From assembly GCF_947507565.1 (NCBI RefSeq), contig NC_089194.1, positions 434,001 through 498,000 on the forward strand: a stretch of DNA of 64,000 nt. The letters run 5' to 3'. Made by a program: the position numbers and the translations under genes. Source of the DNA: Oscarella lobularis. Its lineage: Eukaryota; Porifera; Homoscleromorpha; Homosclerophorida; Oscarellidae. Below the pieces are notes generated by a model. The model searched no databases, was not told the origin of the DNA, and saw only the letters and a list, made by a program, of their open reading frames with translations. Shown here in pieces: positions 34,301-45,793 of this stretch (position 1 is its first letter; each line of letters begins with the position of its first letter).

Positions 34301-36680
34301 ACTTGACGTTTCTTCTTCCGTTGAGCCAGCCAGTCATTGATGCAAAGTTTTTGAAAATCAACGTTATCCTTAGCAAAAGCCTTTCAAGAAAAGAGCTAGC
34401 AAGACCTTGGACTGCAAACAACTAATAGAGAATTACCAATGTCATTGCTGCTTCGTCAGGTGATCCTGAAAAAGAGAACTTGAGGCGATGACTCTCCAAA
34501 TCTTGAAAATATTCTTTGGCCTCTTTCGTCGTGCTCGTTCCCAATCCCTTGTAGTACTTGACACGCCACGATTTCGAATCAAGGGTCTTCGCTTTCCACT
34601 CGTGAAACTTGGAAAGCGAATAGAAAGTCTTCTCATTCGGCCCATTGAAAACCTTAAAATGATGATAGTCTGGAAAAGATTTTTTATTATAGTGTGGGTA
34701 CTTTGACTCTGGGCGTGATGAATTGCTCGAGAAACGGAAGTCGAAGCAGAAGAGGCCACTTAGAATGAAGGAATCTGATGAGAATTCCTTTCATGTTGGT
34801 TCCGTCTTCATCCTGATCAGTCATAATCATGAGACGACGGTAACGAAGCGCTTCCAGATCAGAAATGGAGCTGTAATCTCTGCCATGCTCAAGACCGATA
34901 ATTCCCACGATCTTCTTGATGTCGGCATCGTCCTCAATCTAGAGAACGAACGTTCAAAAAAACTATTAAATTAATTGAATTTATTCTTAACCTGCGCGTC
35001 AGTTGCCTCGAAGACGTTGGGCATTTTCCCACTAATATGATAGATTCCGAAGTGATTCCGACCGACGACGCTGAGCCCACTCAAGGCCAAAGCTTTTCCC
35101 GAGTTTCTATCGGTTAGAATCAGAGTGCTGTTTTCGTTTTCTTCAGGGGGGCTCGCGCCGACCCCAGCCGAAATCTCCTTCCGCTTGGTCTGCTTCGTCG
35201 TGGCGCCAACGGCAACGTTACGACGAAGATCAGCCTTCGAAAAGCGAAGAGCTTAATCGTAGAAATACGAAATATCATTTGATTTACCTCTGAATTGACT
35301 TCTGGCAATTGAACAATTAGATCGACGACTTTCTTCACAAAATCTTCATCGAATGTGCACGAGAAGCCGAAACTCGTTGCCGGAAGCGTCATATTTTCTT
35401 TCGTCGGACTATCAAACGTAGGATTCTCGACGAAACAATTTGCGAAGATCCAGATATGCGATTTGACTCGATCAAATTCTATGCCGCCCTTGACCTTTTG
35501 CTTCATCGCCGTTGCAACCTTATTGACCAACTTCTGGGTCAAATACTCAACGTGAGTACCTCCCTAAATTAATTAAATAAATTAAACCATTACTTTAAAG
35601 AAAAGTTAATCTTTTGACCCTGGTTGTTGCAATACTATTGACAAAGCTGACTTGTTGAAATCCACTTGCATTCGCCGCAACGCAGACTTCCCATTCTTCG
35701 CCAACTCGAGTGTGAACGAATCGCTTGATGTCCTTTCTCGATGCTTCCTCTTCTCCCGCAAATTCATCCTCTGTACTTTTCAGATAAAAATCGACGTAAT
35801 CGCAAAAAGAACAAATCTTAAAAATGAAAGATTATAGTTTATGCTTAATTAATTAATATATAATCTTACAGGTATCTTCTTTTTGTTAAAATAGACTTTG
35901 ACGCCACGCAATGAGCCAGCAACATCATGAGCACGTCTTCTCATCAAAGCGACGATGTCTCGGTTGAGTTTTTCCATATTGAATCGAGCTGAATCAGGCG
36001 CGAACGTGATGCACGTGTAATGTCTTCCGGTGAAAGACGTCAGTTGAGGCTCGTCGGAAAAACGCGCGTTATCACGCCAAGTCTAAGAGAGTAATAATCC
36101 TAAATATTAATTAGTGATAATAGTAATATATTGTACTTGTTTAAATAACATTCCCGATTCTTCACACGTCGTCTCGACGGTAAAACTCTTTGAGAAAATG
36201 CTGCACAGCTTCAATCCGGTGCCCGCATCATCAACGGCAACTCCCTTTCCGTTATTCCGCACTCGAATAGTATTTTTCTCCCTGTCAAAATAATATAATC
36301 AATATTAATCGTTTCCAGTTATTCTTCACCCGTCAATCTCTATATCGAGTCTTTTCATTGTCGGATCGCCTCGCTTGTTCAAGACAGCGTTTGTGACGAT
36401 TTCGTCGAAAATCTTATAGAGGCCCGGCACGAACGTCACAGATCTTTTCACCATAGCACCTGCTCCGCCTCTCCCATAAGTATGAACCCACATGTTTCGC
36501 GTCACTAGTACAAAAAATAAATATTTGTCTACATATGATTCGACTTTGTATTCTCTGCCTTGTTCCATTGAACCGACGTACGTGTCGGGTCGGTTAAGAA
36601 TCTTATCAATCTTCGCTTTGTTCGTTTCGAGGGATAGGGAAAGTCGGGTCGATGTTTCGCCGTTAGGAGCCTATAAAGGG
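31354..36680 (-). CDS. TOP2-like: Divergent DNA topoisomerase II
   Basis: About 16 exons follow the whole type IIA topoisomerase order on the minus strand. The ATPase begins at 36,675 (AKIDKILNRPDTYVGSMEQ, REVTFVPGLYKIFDEI-like). The TOPRIM domain is at 35,120-34,690, with the DQDEDG metal site kept. The breakage-reunion part follows, with GGKDAASSRYIFT holding the active-site tyrosine near 33,690. The C-terminal tail is charged (31,991-31,354). The enzyme passes one duplex through another using ATP. Three departures stand out. The ATPase lacks about 40 residues, including the glycine-rich GRNGYGAK box, within one exon near 36,220. The TOPRIM motif normally EGDSAK reads DRNSGK (35,090). The HHGE-like motif reads HDGS. 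One intron (36,505-36,558) appears to be GC-AG. All other frames and junctions look maintained, so it may be expressed. Confidence 0.8.
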
Positions 36681-37810
36681 ACCCCGGTGAATTCGACCTC
36701 TCCAAATCTCGGAGATAATCGTGAAGACGATTTCGAGCCAAAGGAGGCGCGAGAAAGAGGCGCGTAGTCGCGTTTTTAGAGAGAGCCGTGTACACGCGAA
36801 GAACAGCGCCCGTAATTCGCGATCGGTTCAAGTTCTCTGTCTACCTCCAAAGGTTTCTCCATCGCAGTGAGTCAAATCTAAGAGCGATTCGCAGGCTTTG
36901 CCAAGTTTCGCCGACTTTCAGCTAACGCAGAAAAAGCACGTGGATTCCTAAGAGACACGCCCGGATAAAGGCGCATCGCTGACTTCTGGCACATGTACAA
37001 TTTCGTCGTCCTTTCTCGCAGTTTTATAGAACAAACGCATCAGTGTAAAAAAGGAGTCAAAATTTTAGCTAACTGACGTTCTGGCAGATATCGTAACGCA
37101 TTTACAAAGTTTTGGTGAATCGTTCAACAAGTTGTTGGAACGCTATCTAACTTGGCCATTTTAGCTGAAGTCGCTTTTAAATAAAAACGAAAGAAAAAAG
37201 TTTTAGCAGAAGCTATGATGCACCGCGTTGTTGTACTTCGCGCCTCGTTTCTCCGGTTACGGTATGGTACTTAGACCAGTTAAATCTTATTAGAAACGCC
37301 CAAATTTTTGGGTTTTTCTATTAAGACCTATATAAAATTTGAAAGCTCAGCTTGTGCTTAATCGTTTGGCGTCGGTCGCAAGCTTTTACCGACGCTATGC
37401 GGTCAAGGTATCGCGATTTGAATACGATCGCGGCGTTCTGTCTGCTCTGTAAATATCTTATAATGAACTTAAATCTACCATTTAATTTTAATGCTTCCGC
37501 AAGCTGCCTTTTTCGGTTAATTTTCTCAATTTGAAAAAAGGAAAAGTGCACGACTGAAAAAAATTTTCGTAATTTTTTAGTACGATTGCTTAGTATTTAC
37601 ACTTCATTGTTCTCTCGAACTCGATACGGACGGAATTTGTTACGCTCTTCCGGCCAGTTTCCTCGAGTGCTCTATATCATTTACCTTTCCAGTATTCTAT
37701 ATTATGGTACTACTCTTCCAAGGAGCATCTCTAAATAATATTTTCATTGGTCTGTTTCTAGATTGAGAACGATGCTCGTCAGGATCGCCGGTACGTCTCG
37801 GGTATGTATA
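36681..37810. other. Upstream region of topoisomerase II; no gene recognised
   Basis: 36,680-36,990 is the 5' region of the topoisomerase gene, shared with 21,300-21,745. It may contain a non-coding or short first exon. Beyond 37,000 the sequence is AT-rich and shows no supported gene. Confidence 0.45.
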
Positions 37811-37811
37811 T

Positions 37812-37990
37812 GATTACAGGATCTGAAAGAGCTTCGTTGCTTTCGTCTCATGATCATAACTGATCAGGATGAAGAGGGAACAAACGTGAAAGGACTCTTC
37901 TTTGGATCCCTTCTTCACAAGTTGCCTCTCCTGCTTCGACTTCTTTTTCTCTAGATATTCGTTACATTCCATGTACTGTACCAAAAATTG
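37812..37990 (+). pseudogene. Topoisomerase II TOPRIM fragment
   Basis: The plus-strand frame DLKELRCFRLMIITDQDEEG, then TNVKGLFFGSLLHKLPLLLR, matches the TOPRIM exon of the complete gene (DLEALRYRRLMIMTDQDEDG). It ends at a stop near 37,955. It is the opposite strand to the parent and has no other exons nearby. Confidence 0.8.
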
Positions 37991-38319
37991 ATCAATTATG
38001 CACTTCGGACTATGAATCCTATTTTAAGGAAAAATGATAGCTAGACACGCCTTAGTTCGAGTGTACGTACTCAGAACGTTTTATATGATCATACTTTCTC
38101 ACGTAAATGGATACATCGTATTGAAGAAGACTTGTCTTCCGCTGTGACGTTCTTTAGCTTGGCCAAAAATTTAAAAAAAACGCTTCGGCCATTCGTTCTT
38201 TCACCCGAATTCTCAACATTCATATAGTATCCTAAGCTCATTCATTATAGAGCTCACGGTGGTCGAAAGTTGAAGAGACTAAAAACTTCTAATACAAAAT
38301 AAAAAATCAACATTCATTT

Positions 38320-38690
38320 ATTTCACCTCAACAACAAAACGAAAATTGGAACTCAAACTCATTGAGATTTTCTTTGAAAAGAAATCACAAAATCCGATTT
38401 TCAAACCTAAAAATGGTGAAGAGTTGGTAGAGAAATCGTTACGGTTCTTCAAGGATCCCCTCGCTTCGTTTCCCACCGCGAATATGAGAGAAAATGCGCT
38501 CGAATTCGTCGGGATTGTGATAGTGATATACCACCACAACGGATACATCAAGATCATAGACGCCTGTAGAAAGAAAAGGAGTAAATAAATAAACATTTTC
38601 AAATGGAGTCCCACCTTGTTTGATATCTTCCTGATTGCACAGTCTCTTGGGATCCAATAGATTTACGAGCTGCAACAGCAACGGCCAGCG
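38320..38690 (-). other. Fragment shared with 43,745-43,915, unrecognised
   Basis: The block at about 38,400-38,510 is the reverse complement of the block at 43,760-43,880, with about 75% identity by eye. Both strands have open frames (for example ELVEKSLRFFKDPLASF on plus), so the coding strand is unclear. No family is recognised. An exon-like minus frame at 38,681-38,590 reads LQLVNLLDPKRLCNQEDIKQ. Confidence 0.35.
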
Positions 38691-38699
38691 ATTACTACA

Positions 38700-39960
38700 A
38701 TTTATTTTTAATTTTCACACTTTTGGCTTTGGTTCTGCGCAGGACTGACCTAGGACGATTTCCTTGTGGCTTTCTTAGCGAAGAAAATCTCCACTTCGTC
38801 GCAATTGATCTCCGGTTTTACTTTCGATTTGAGTGCTTCGTCACTGCTACTAGCACTGGCACAAGAAGAATACGCTCTAGAAACACAATAAGTAACAAAT
38901 AAATTATTATTGATGACGTGCGCTTACTTCTTTTCTGCTCTTTTCTCTGCCAGCACAGTTGGTTCCTAGCAACCATAAACAACAGGATATCTCCATACAG
39001 GACAGCTAGCGACACATAGGAGAAATTCTTCGTTTCTTTAGTTCGATGTTGTATAGGAACGTGCACGTTCAGTAAATGTCACCGCTGTCACCATATCAAC
39101 GCTATGTTCCTATGAAAAAGTATAAAAAAAAGGTGAAATCAAGTGTAGTCTCTACCTTCGCGCTCTCTACTTACACTAAGCTCGTATAGCATTTTACTAC
39201 ACTAAAATACGTCCGAAACGAAGCTACTCGCCGCTAAGTCGATGGTGCCGGTCGCGCGAGTGACGTCGCTGAAGAAATAGCGAAGCGTTTGGCGGATTTC
39301 ATCTTTCACTGAACTGTCGGGCTTGAATGCATCCTCTGAGGCAGGTGAAAAGCAATCGAAAAGCCGGTGAACTCGACTTCTTTCTCATTTTCAGAATTTA
39401 TCCGGGATGTTAAAAGCTCAACAGTTCGCGTCCGAATCCGCTCCCATCGCGGCAATCGTCGGTATTCTCGGCGATCGAATGCGTTCTCACCCGGTTTCTC
39501 TCGCCGTTTGAACAGCGAAAAGGGTGTAAACCCTTTTCGAAGGAGCAAATGGCGCTGCTTTCTTCCTGCCATCCCGGATATCGTTCTAACGTTTCCTCAC
39601 CCAAAGTCGATATAAGCGTTCCGTGACTGCCTAAAACTTTACTCACTGCTTTGACGACGACGTACTTTACGAGCTCAGTGCCGCTGATAGAAGGGTGTGC
39701 ATGCAGGTAGACCGGAAGTGAGCCAGACAATATTTGATTTCTCCATAGGGCGAACGTACATATTGTGGCATCAACAACTCCATATATGATTTCGAACTGC
39801 AAGACAGGTAGAGTTCAGCCTATTTACCTACGTCTTCAATAGTCTGAAGGTACAGTATTTGGAGGAGAGTTAACAAACAAGAAATTTTCTTTTTTTTATA
39901 GAAGATGCCCCCAACCAGCTTCAAAGAACTTTATTTCAATATGAAGCCCAGCGCAAATAA
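38700..39960 (-). repeat. Dispersed repeat R1, copy d
   Basis: Nearly full-length copy of R1, from the GACTGACCTAGGA segment to the GAAGATGCCCCCAACCAGC tail. On the minus strand the last exon reads SSSDEALKSKVKPEINCDEV and ends FFAKKATRKSS with a stop at 38,750-38,752. Upstream, EHSVDMVTAVTFTERARS begins after an acceptor near 39,110 but stops early, while copy a continues. It carries a roughly 60-base insertion near 39,850 compared with copy c. Confidence 0.75.
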
Positions 39961-40544
39961 GAATACCTCAGTCTGGCGATCATTGCATAGCTTCCAAGTC
40001 AGCGTCGAAGTTACGTAGCCACGCTTTTGCTCAGCTTCCACTAATGATGATGTTGAGAAAATTACGTGACTGTTTCTTTACCTGTTCCCATCTTCTTCTT
40101 GTTGAAATCGTTAAAGGTTGTGCTACAGTACACCCACGTCCGCTCGCATACCATGGCTTTTCCTGTGAAGTCGTACTTGCTGTTTGAGTTAATTAGTTAA
40201 TTTTCGTTTTATCAAATCAGTGACGACACCGGACCTTCTCTGCGCATATCCTTGAAGTCCTTCTTTCTCTGAGCTGAAAGGAGATCCAGCAATTCTCTTG
40301 CAATGGGGAATGCTAGCGGTAACAGTTCTTCCCTTTGCTGCTTTACTGATCAAGCGATTACGTACGTCTGGTTTTATCTAGCCTTTCTTTCGGCTGTTGA
40401 AAAGGAGATAAGGAAACCGTGTCTTCCTATATTCAACGTCATCCGAGAAAGTGGAAGACGGCGAAGAATGCGGTGCGAAGAGTAGCGTCGAATCAGAAAG
40501 TCAAAACTTCGATCGCGTCATGGCGTATTTAGTATGGAGAAACG

Positions 40545-41600
40545 TGCCTTCATTTGGCACGTGACCCTGAAATGGCTAGACAATTGATTTCAGCTGGAGC
40601 AGTCATGGAAGCTCGTGCTTCGGTATTGATTCATTAGCAATCACTAAACATGACAAAATGATCAATTAATAGCGAGAAAGTACGCCCTTTCTTTCAGCTG
40701 TTGAGAATGGAAATGGAGAAGTGATGGAAGTTTTAATTGAAAATGGGTGCAATATTCATGCTAAGGGCTGGGTAAGTAAAACAGTCGTGGAGTTGTCACT
40801 AATGAGATGCTTGTAGAGTGGTGACGCTCTGATCTATGCAAGTCGGTGGGGTCGTTTAGAAATTGCTAAACGACTCATTAGATTGGGATTCAATGTCGAT
40901 GATAAATCTAATTCGGTATTCAATTTATCGTTTTAGTAGTTGCCACATCCACAAATGTCAGTGCCGTTTTTGATGAATATCATGTAGACACCATTTAAGC
41001 TATGGTGATTACTCAAAGTAAAGTTATCTAGGTAGGGGTAGTCAAAATAAGGTTCTATCTAAAGCATCATACAATATTTTAGTGTACAACCATTTTAGTG
41101 GGGCAACACTTCTCTACATTGGGCATGTCGAGCGAATGAAGTTGACGTTGCAGAATATTTGCTTTCAGTTGGGGCAGACATGTATTGATTTATTAGCAAT
41201 CAATATGTATGACGAAAGTATTTGATAGGAAGGAAGAACGCCGTTTTTTGGAAGCCATATATTGGGGACAAGAAAGAGTGATGGAATTTCTAATTTCAAA
41301 GAGATGCAATGTTTATGCAAAAGACAAGGTGAGATACTACGAAAGACATTTTAGTTAGTAATCTTTAAGTGATTTAGAGAAATAGAGGAGCCATTAAAAT
41401 TGCTGCTTCTGAAAATCGAATTACACTGATAAGAAAATTTTTGAAGAATTTTGATGAAAGAGTGGAAACCGTAAATCAGCTTTTGTGACTTATTCATGAG
41501 TTTTGCCAGGCTGATCGAGTGGAAAGATGTAGTATAGCAAAGCACTTGGAAGAAAGAAAGGAAGAGGTTTCGTATCTTGTTATCCCTCGGACAACTTGCA
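40545..41600 (+). pseudogene. Ankyrin-repeat fragment related to the 22-25 kb kinase gene
   Basis: Plus-strand exons parallel those of the ankyrin kinase gene: CLHLARDPEMARQLISAGA at 40,552, NGEVMEVLIENGCNIHAKG near 40,720, ALIYASRWGRLEIAKRLIRL near 40,830, WACRANEVDVAEYLLSVGAD near 41,120, RGAIKIAASENRITLIRKFL near 41,385, then ADRVERCSIAKHLEER, the start of the coiled coil. No kinase follows; an oxidase gene on the other strand begins at 41,686. Some exons still read through with good donors, so the ankyrin part may be transcribed, but the gene is incomplete. Confidence 0.65.
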
Positions 41601-41685
41601 TAAACTAGATAGATTCTACGTATTAAGCTATGACAACGTACGCTTTAGACAGCAAAGTTCATCGCTCCATGGAGAGAACTATTTG

Positions 41686-43146
41686 TTAATCGTCCGGTGG
41701 GTTGTACGGTGATCCGATTTCCTGAAGAAAATAAAGCGATCCATTGTTGTCGATTGGATTCCATTTCTGCTTCAAGTCGCAGAGTCGCTCATAATTCGTT
41801 CCATAGTACTCATGTGCCCAGTCATGAAGATACTTATCCATGTAATTGACATAGGCCCCTTTGGCGACGCCGTACCTTCTCAGACTGTCGTGAACAGCAT
41901 TTGCAAAACTGAAAACAACGGCTTTCTCGGCGTCGTTGTCAAAGCGACCGTACGTGTAACAGTTGTACTGAGCCGAACGATGAACGTAAGCCGAATAATT
42001 GGGCGCTTTCGCGGCAATCTGACCGCCAACGTGTACGAACTCAATAATGCAAAGAGGACGCTGGGGAAAAACGACGTCATCGACCAAATAGGACGAAACG
42101 CTCGGCGGAATATCGTTCACGAACACTCCCTTCATGTAAACGGGCTCGCTTTCGTAATGCACGTAGCCGTGCCTTTGGCTGTAATCCGATACAAGTTTGG
42201 TGTAGGAGTCATACGAATGAAACAAACGTCGCTTCGACGACGAAAGAGAGAGGAGACTCGAAACGAGAACGTCGTCGTTCGTCGCCTCCGACGTCACGAC
42301 GTCGACTAATAGCTGCTTCTCGCCGCCCGCCGACTGAATCAACATATCGACGTTGACGTCGCGGGGAATATCGCGAAGGTATTTGCCGATAAAGGTGAGC
42401 GCTTTCCTCTACTCGTCTGTATTGCTGAATTCCATACTTGTCCAATAGAACGCCGACTTGGGTGGATGGAGATCGAACGTGACGTCAACTAGAACGCCAA
42501 AGTTTCCGCCCCCGCCCCCGCAAAGTCCCCAAAACAAATCGGGGTTCTGCGTTGGCGAAGCTTCGACGACTTTCTCGCCGTTTTCCGTCACCATCGTCAT
42601 CGCCACAGCATTATCCGAACCCAAGCCGTAGAGTCGCGACAAAAGGCCGTAGCCGCCGCCGAGAACGTAGCCGCCCACGCCCACGGACGGACAGCAACCG
42701 CCAACAATAATATGATTCTTTGTCTCGACTTTCGCGTAGACGTCGCTCCAGCTGCAGCCGGCCGCCACTCGGAGTCGATCACCGATCCAGTCCATTGATT
42801 TCATTGCATCGAGAGAGAGAACGAAGCCGCTAGAGTCGATCGACGAGTAGCCCGCGAAAGAATGGCCTCCGGATTTTACGGCGACACGAACTGTGTTCTT
42901 CGTGGCTGTTTGCAGGCACTGTTAGACTTGTTGGACTGTTGTAGGACGAGCGACGAAAGCCGGGTGCTCGTTGGCGAAGGCCGGGTTGTAGATGTGTGTC
43001 GCCGAATTGTATTCGGAGTCGTCTGGAGCGATGACGGGGACGCCTAGAGCGGTGAGTTCGTCTTGGCAGGAAGAAATTGAAGAGAGGGAGCGGCGAAATG
43101 AAAGGGAAGCACTCAGGCGCAAGGACTTCAAGGACCGACAGAGCAT
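41686..43146 (-). pseudogene. Berberine-bridge-type FAD-linked oxidase, single exon with two in-frame stops
   Basis: One uninterrupted frame of 487 codons runs from ATG at 43,146 to TAA at 41,686, broken only by TAA at 42,922-42,924 and TAG at 42,409-42,411. All landmarks of bicovalent flavin oxidases are present. VAVKSGGHSFAGYSS carries the FAD-linking histidine, GGCCPSVGVGG the FAD-linking cysteine, LGGGYG and ENPDLFWGLCGGGGGNFGV-like segments follow, and the C-terminal BBE part ends YFLQEIGSPYNPPDD. These enzymes oxidise sugars, alkaloids and other alcohols, usually after secretion; a hydrophobic start (LSASLSF) is weak. It has no intron. No shift or deletion is seen, so the two stops are point changes: a very young pseudogene or a sequencing/strain feature. 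Confidence 0.78.
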
Positions 43147-43329
43147 TTTCGATTTCCTTGTCCGGGTCTTAGGCCGGGACTTCTGCTTAGGCCAGCTTAG
43201 GCCTGTATTTTTCTTACCACTCCAAAGTGAGTCGTCTATGCGTTCATTGCCACCAGGTCCACTGCTCGATTTCGTGTTTCCTGATGATAGGTCTATATCG
43301 TTCGTTTGCCACGTGTTTTCACTGTGATA

Positions 43330-43440
43330 CGATCGAAGCACCCAAATCGCGTTGGAGACAGATAGTGAAGCCGAAAATAGATTGCGACGAAGTGGAGGTG
43401 CTCTTCGCTAATAAGCCACAAAGGAATTAATCCTAGCTTA
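43330..43440 (+). repeat. R1 last-exon fragment
   Basis: The plus strand reads VKPKIDCDEVEVLFANKPQR followed by a stop, matching the last exon of R1 (VKPEINCDEVEIFFAKKATR), and the downstream TCCTAGCTTAGTCC also matches. It is inverted relative to copies a, c and d. Confidence 0.65.
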
Positions 43441-45680
43441 GTCCTTTGCAAAACCGTAACCGAAAAGGTAACAGGTAAAAATTGAAATTCAGTAATAATA
43501 ATTGTTGGCCATTGCTGCGGAAGCTCATAAATCTATTGAATTAAAGGAGACTGCAAGCAGTGGTCGTATGCATATAAACATGGACGATATCAATCAAAGT
43601 GATAGTATAATTAAATGGTATAATTAAAAATATTTATTCATTAACTCCTTTCTTCTCCGCAGACGTCTTTAATCTCTATCTATCTGTTCTGGAATTATAT
43701 AACTATCACAAGCTTGATCTATAAACTTCGTGTGACTCCCGACGAATTGCATGGTTCGCATTGGCGCTCACATTTGCAGTGAAGAACGCAGAGAGGGGAC
43801 CCTTGAAGAACCGCAGCATTTTTTTTACGAACTCTAGATCTCTACCATTTCCGAGTTTGAAAATCGACATAACGCAGGCTTTCGTCAATTTTCGTCATTT
43901 TGTAGATGTGAGAGTGACAGACATTTGTGTATTGATATTTTTTTTGCGGTCTTAGGCTCTTCATGTCAGCTCTGTTATCGGCTCTCTCCTTGCAATAGGG
44001 AACTATATGAATGCAAGAATTGACATGGATTGGCCCAAGTGTTTGCTCTTCATCATTCGACGAACGTGAGCTCTGTTATAGGCTTAGTCGTTGCCATAAG
44101 TAACTAGACTATATGAATGCCAAATCGTTTGCTTTGGACATTCTACCCAGGCTAAAGAACGTTAAAACGAAAGCCAACTTGTCTTGTCCTCTCCAATACG
44201 TTGTATCTGTTTAGGTGAGAAAATATGATAAATTAATTTGTAAAGATGATTTCAATATTTATATTATTTATTCATTAAGGAATCCGGGACTTCAGCCGCG
44301 AGATGCCCACAGATACGTAAGTTCGTGCGAACTTCACATTCGTCCAAGAGGACCAGGAATCTTGAATTATCCTTCACCAAACAGTGACTATGACGGAGAT
44401 CAAAGCCAATATTCGTTTACAACGTCATTGTTCTTACTTTACCTTTGTGCGCACGTTTATCCCACGGATTACGTACGTGGTCTCCATCTGGTATCCCTGG
44501 TGCCAGGGCAAAGCCAATCGCTTCAGCGGTGCTGCAGGCCATGACGACGAAACGTAAACACAGGTGTCTGGATCAAAGCCAGACGGCTCGCGAGAGTGGA
44601 AGCGATCGAAGGATATTGACTTATGATTCATTAATTGACGAGGAAGCTATTGCAAGGATATGTCCAGGAGGGCGTGCAGAGGACCGTTTGTGATTGGCTG
44701 ACGGCATCTTGGGGCGATCACAATTAAGGGTATTAGTCAATCATCTACTAAGTTGAGCGAAGGAAAACCATGCGATGGCGTCCTCAGTTCTTTGCTTTAT
44801 AGGTTTTCTTTGCCACAGTGGTGTGTTTCTCTGGTCGGCAGGTCTTCGGGGACGCCTGGAAGTAAAATGTAAGTACCGTTAAGGCGTCCTTGCCTTCATA
44901 GTGAGACTCGAAGATTCCCCTACCGAAAGCGGTACCTATCCCGCAACGAAATACGGACGCCTAGTTTTGGCGATGAAACTGAAGGCTGTCCTATGTCTAT
45001 CCTTTCTTCTGGCGGTAGCGCCCGATGCCTCCCTCAGAGTCTCTCCCCCCCCCCCCCCCCCCCCTCCCCCCCTCCACTATATGCTCGCGCTTTGCCTTCA
45101 ACCTGGCTTCAACGAGTAGCAGTGCTTAGAAAAACAGGCATATGAAAACAGACGTATGGTTTCTTGAACACTTAGAGTTAATTGACGCAATAGAGAATCC
45201 TTTTCCCGTGAGTAAATTTTTAGACAAAATTGAAGACGCGTCATCGTGCATATTTTTTCCGAGTTTCACGTCTCGCAACGAAGCGTCACTATTCGGCGAA
45301 CGCAGTTATCTAGAGTTCATTTCTCCGAATATTCGCAAGTACAGGTATTATTCAAAATTTGAAGCTCTGATTGGAATTTACGGGTATCAAGGAATGCGAA
45401 TTGGGCGCGCTTCGGACATTGGATGAATCGACTGAATGGCGATTGCACTCTTTTCTGGAATGAATCATTTTTAGAACGTCGCAAAGAACAGGTTTGAACG
45501 ACAGTCATGCACTATATGCTTATAACCCATACATTTTACCTTAGTTTGTACCTCTTCGTTTCCGCTCTAATGATACCAAACACGTCGGCGACGTGACGGC
45601 CGCTTTCAGTGCCCCATTTCAAGGTAAAGGCTAGCCTGAGAAGTTGATTTTGTGTAATTACCACCATTTCGTATTTAATT
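43441..45680. other. Stretch without a supported gene; several small repeats
   Basis: 43,745-43,915 is the partner of 38,400-38,510. An approximately 100-base segment (AGCTCTGTTATCGGCT...ACTATATGAATGC) is repeated in tandem at 43,972-44,018 and 44,070-44,118. A run of about 25 C bases (45,047-45,073) is broken by single Ts. Open frames at 44,215-44,544 and 44,445-44,693 show no known domain. Confidence 0.5.
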
Positions 45681-45793
45681 AAGTGATATACAGTGCTACT
45701 GTCTATCCCTGTTGGGCGGCTGTGGCGTCTGTTCTTGTCTTTGGTTCACTTTTCTTCATTTTAATTTGGTTTTTTTCCTACGTTTGTCCCCAA

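Noticed and set aside
44901-45119. Open frame with a proline run
   Set aside because: It is produced by the C-run at 45,047-45,073 and has no other coding features.
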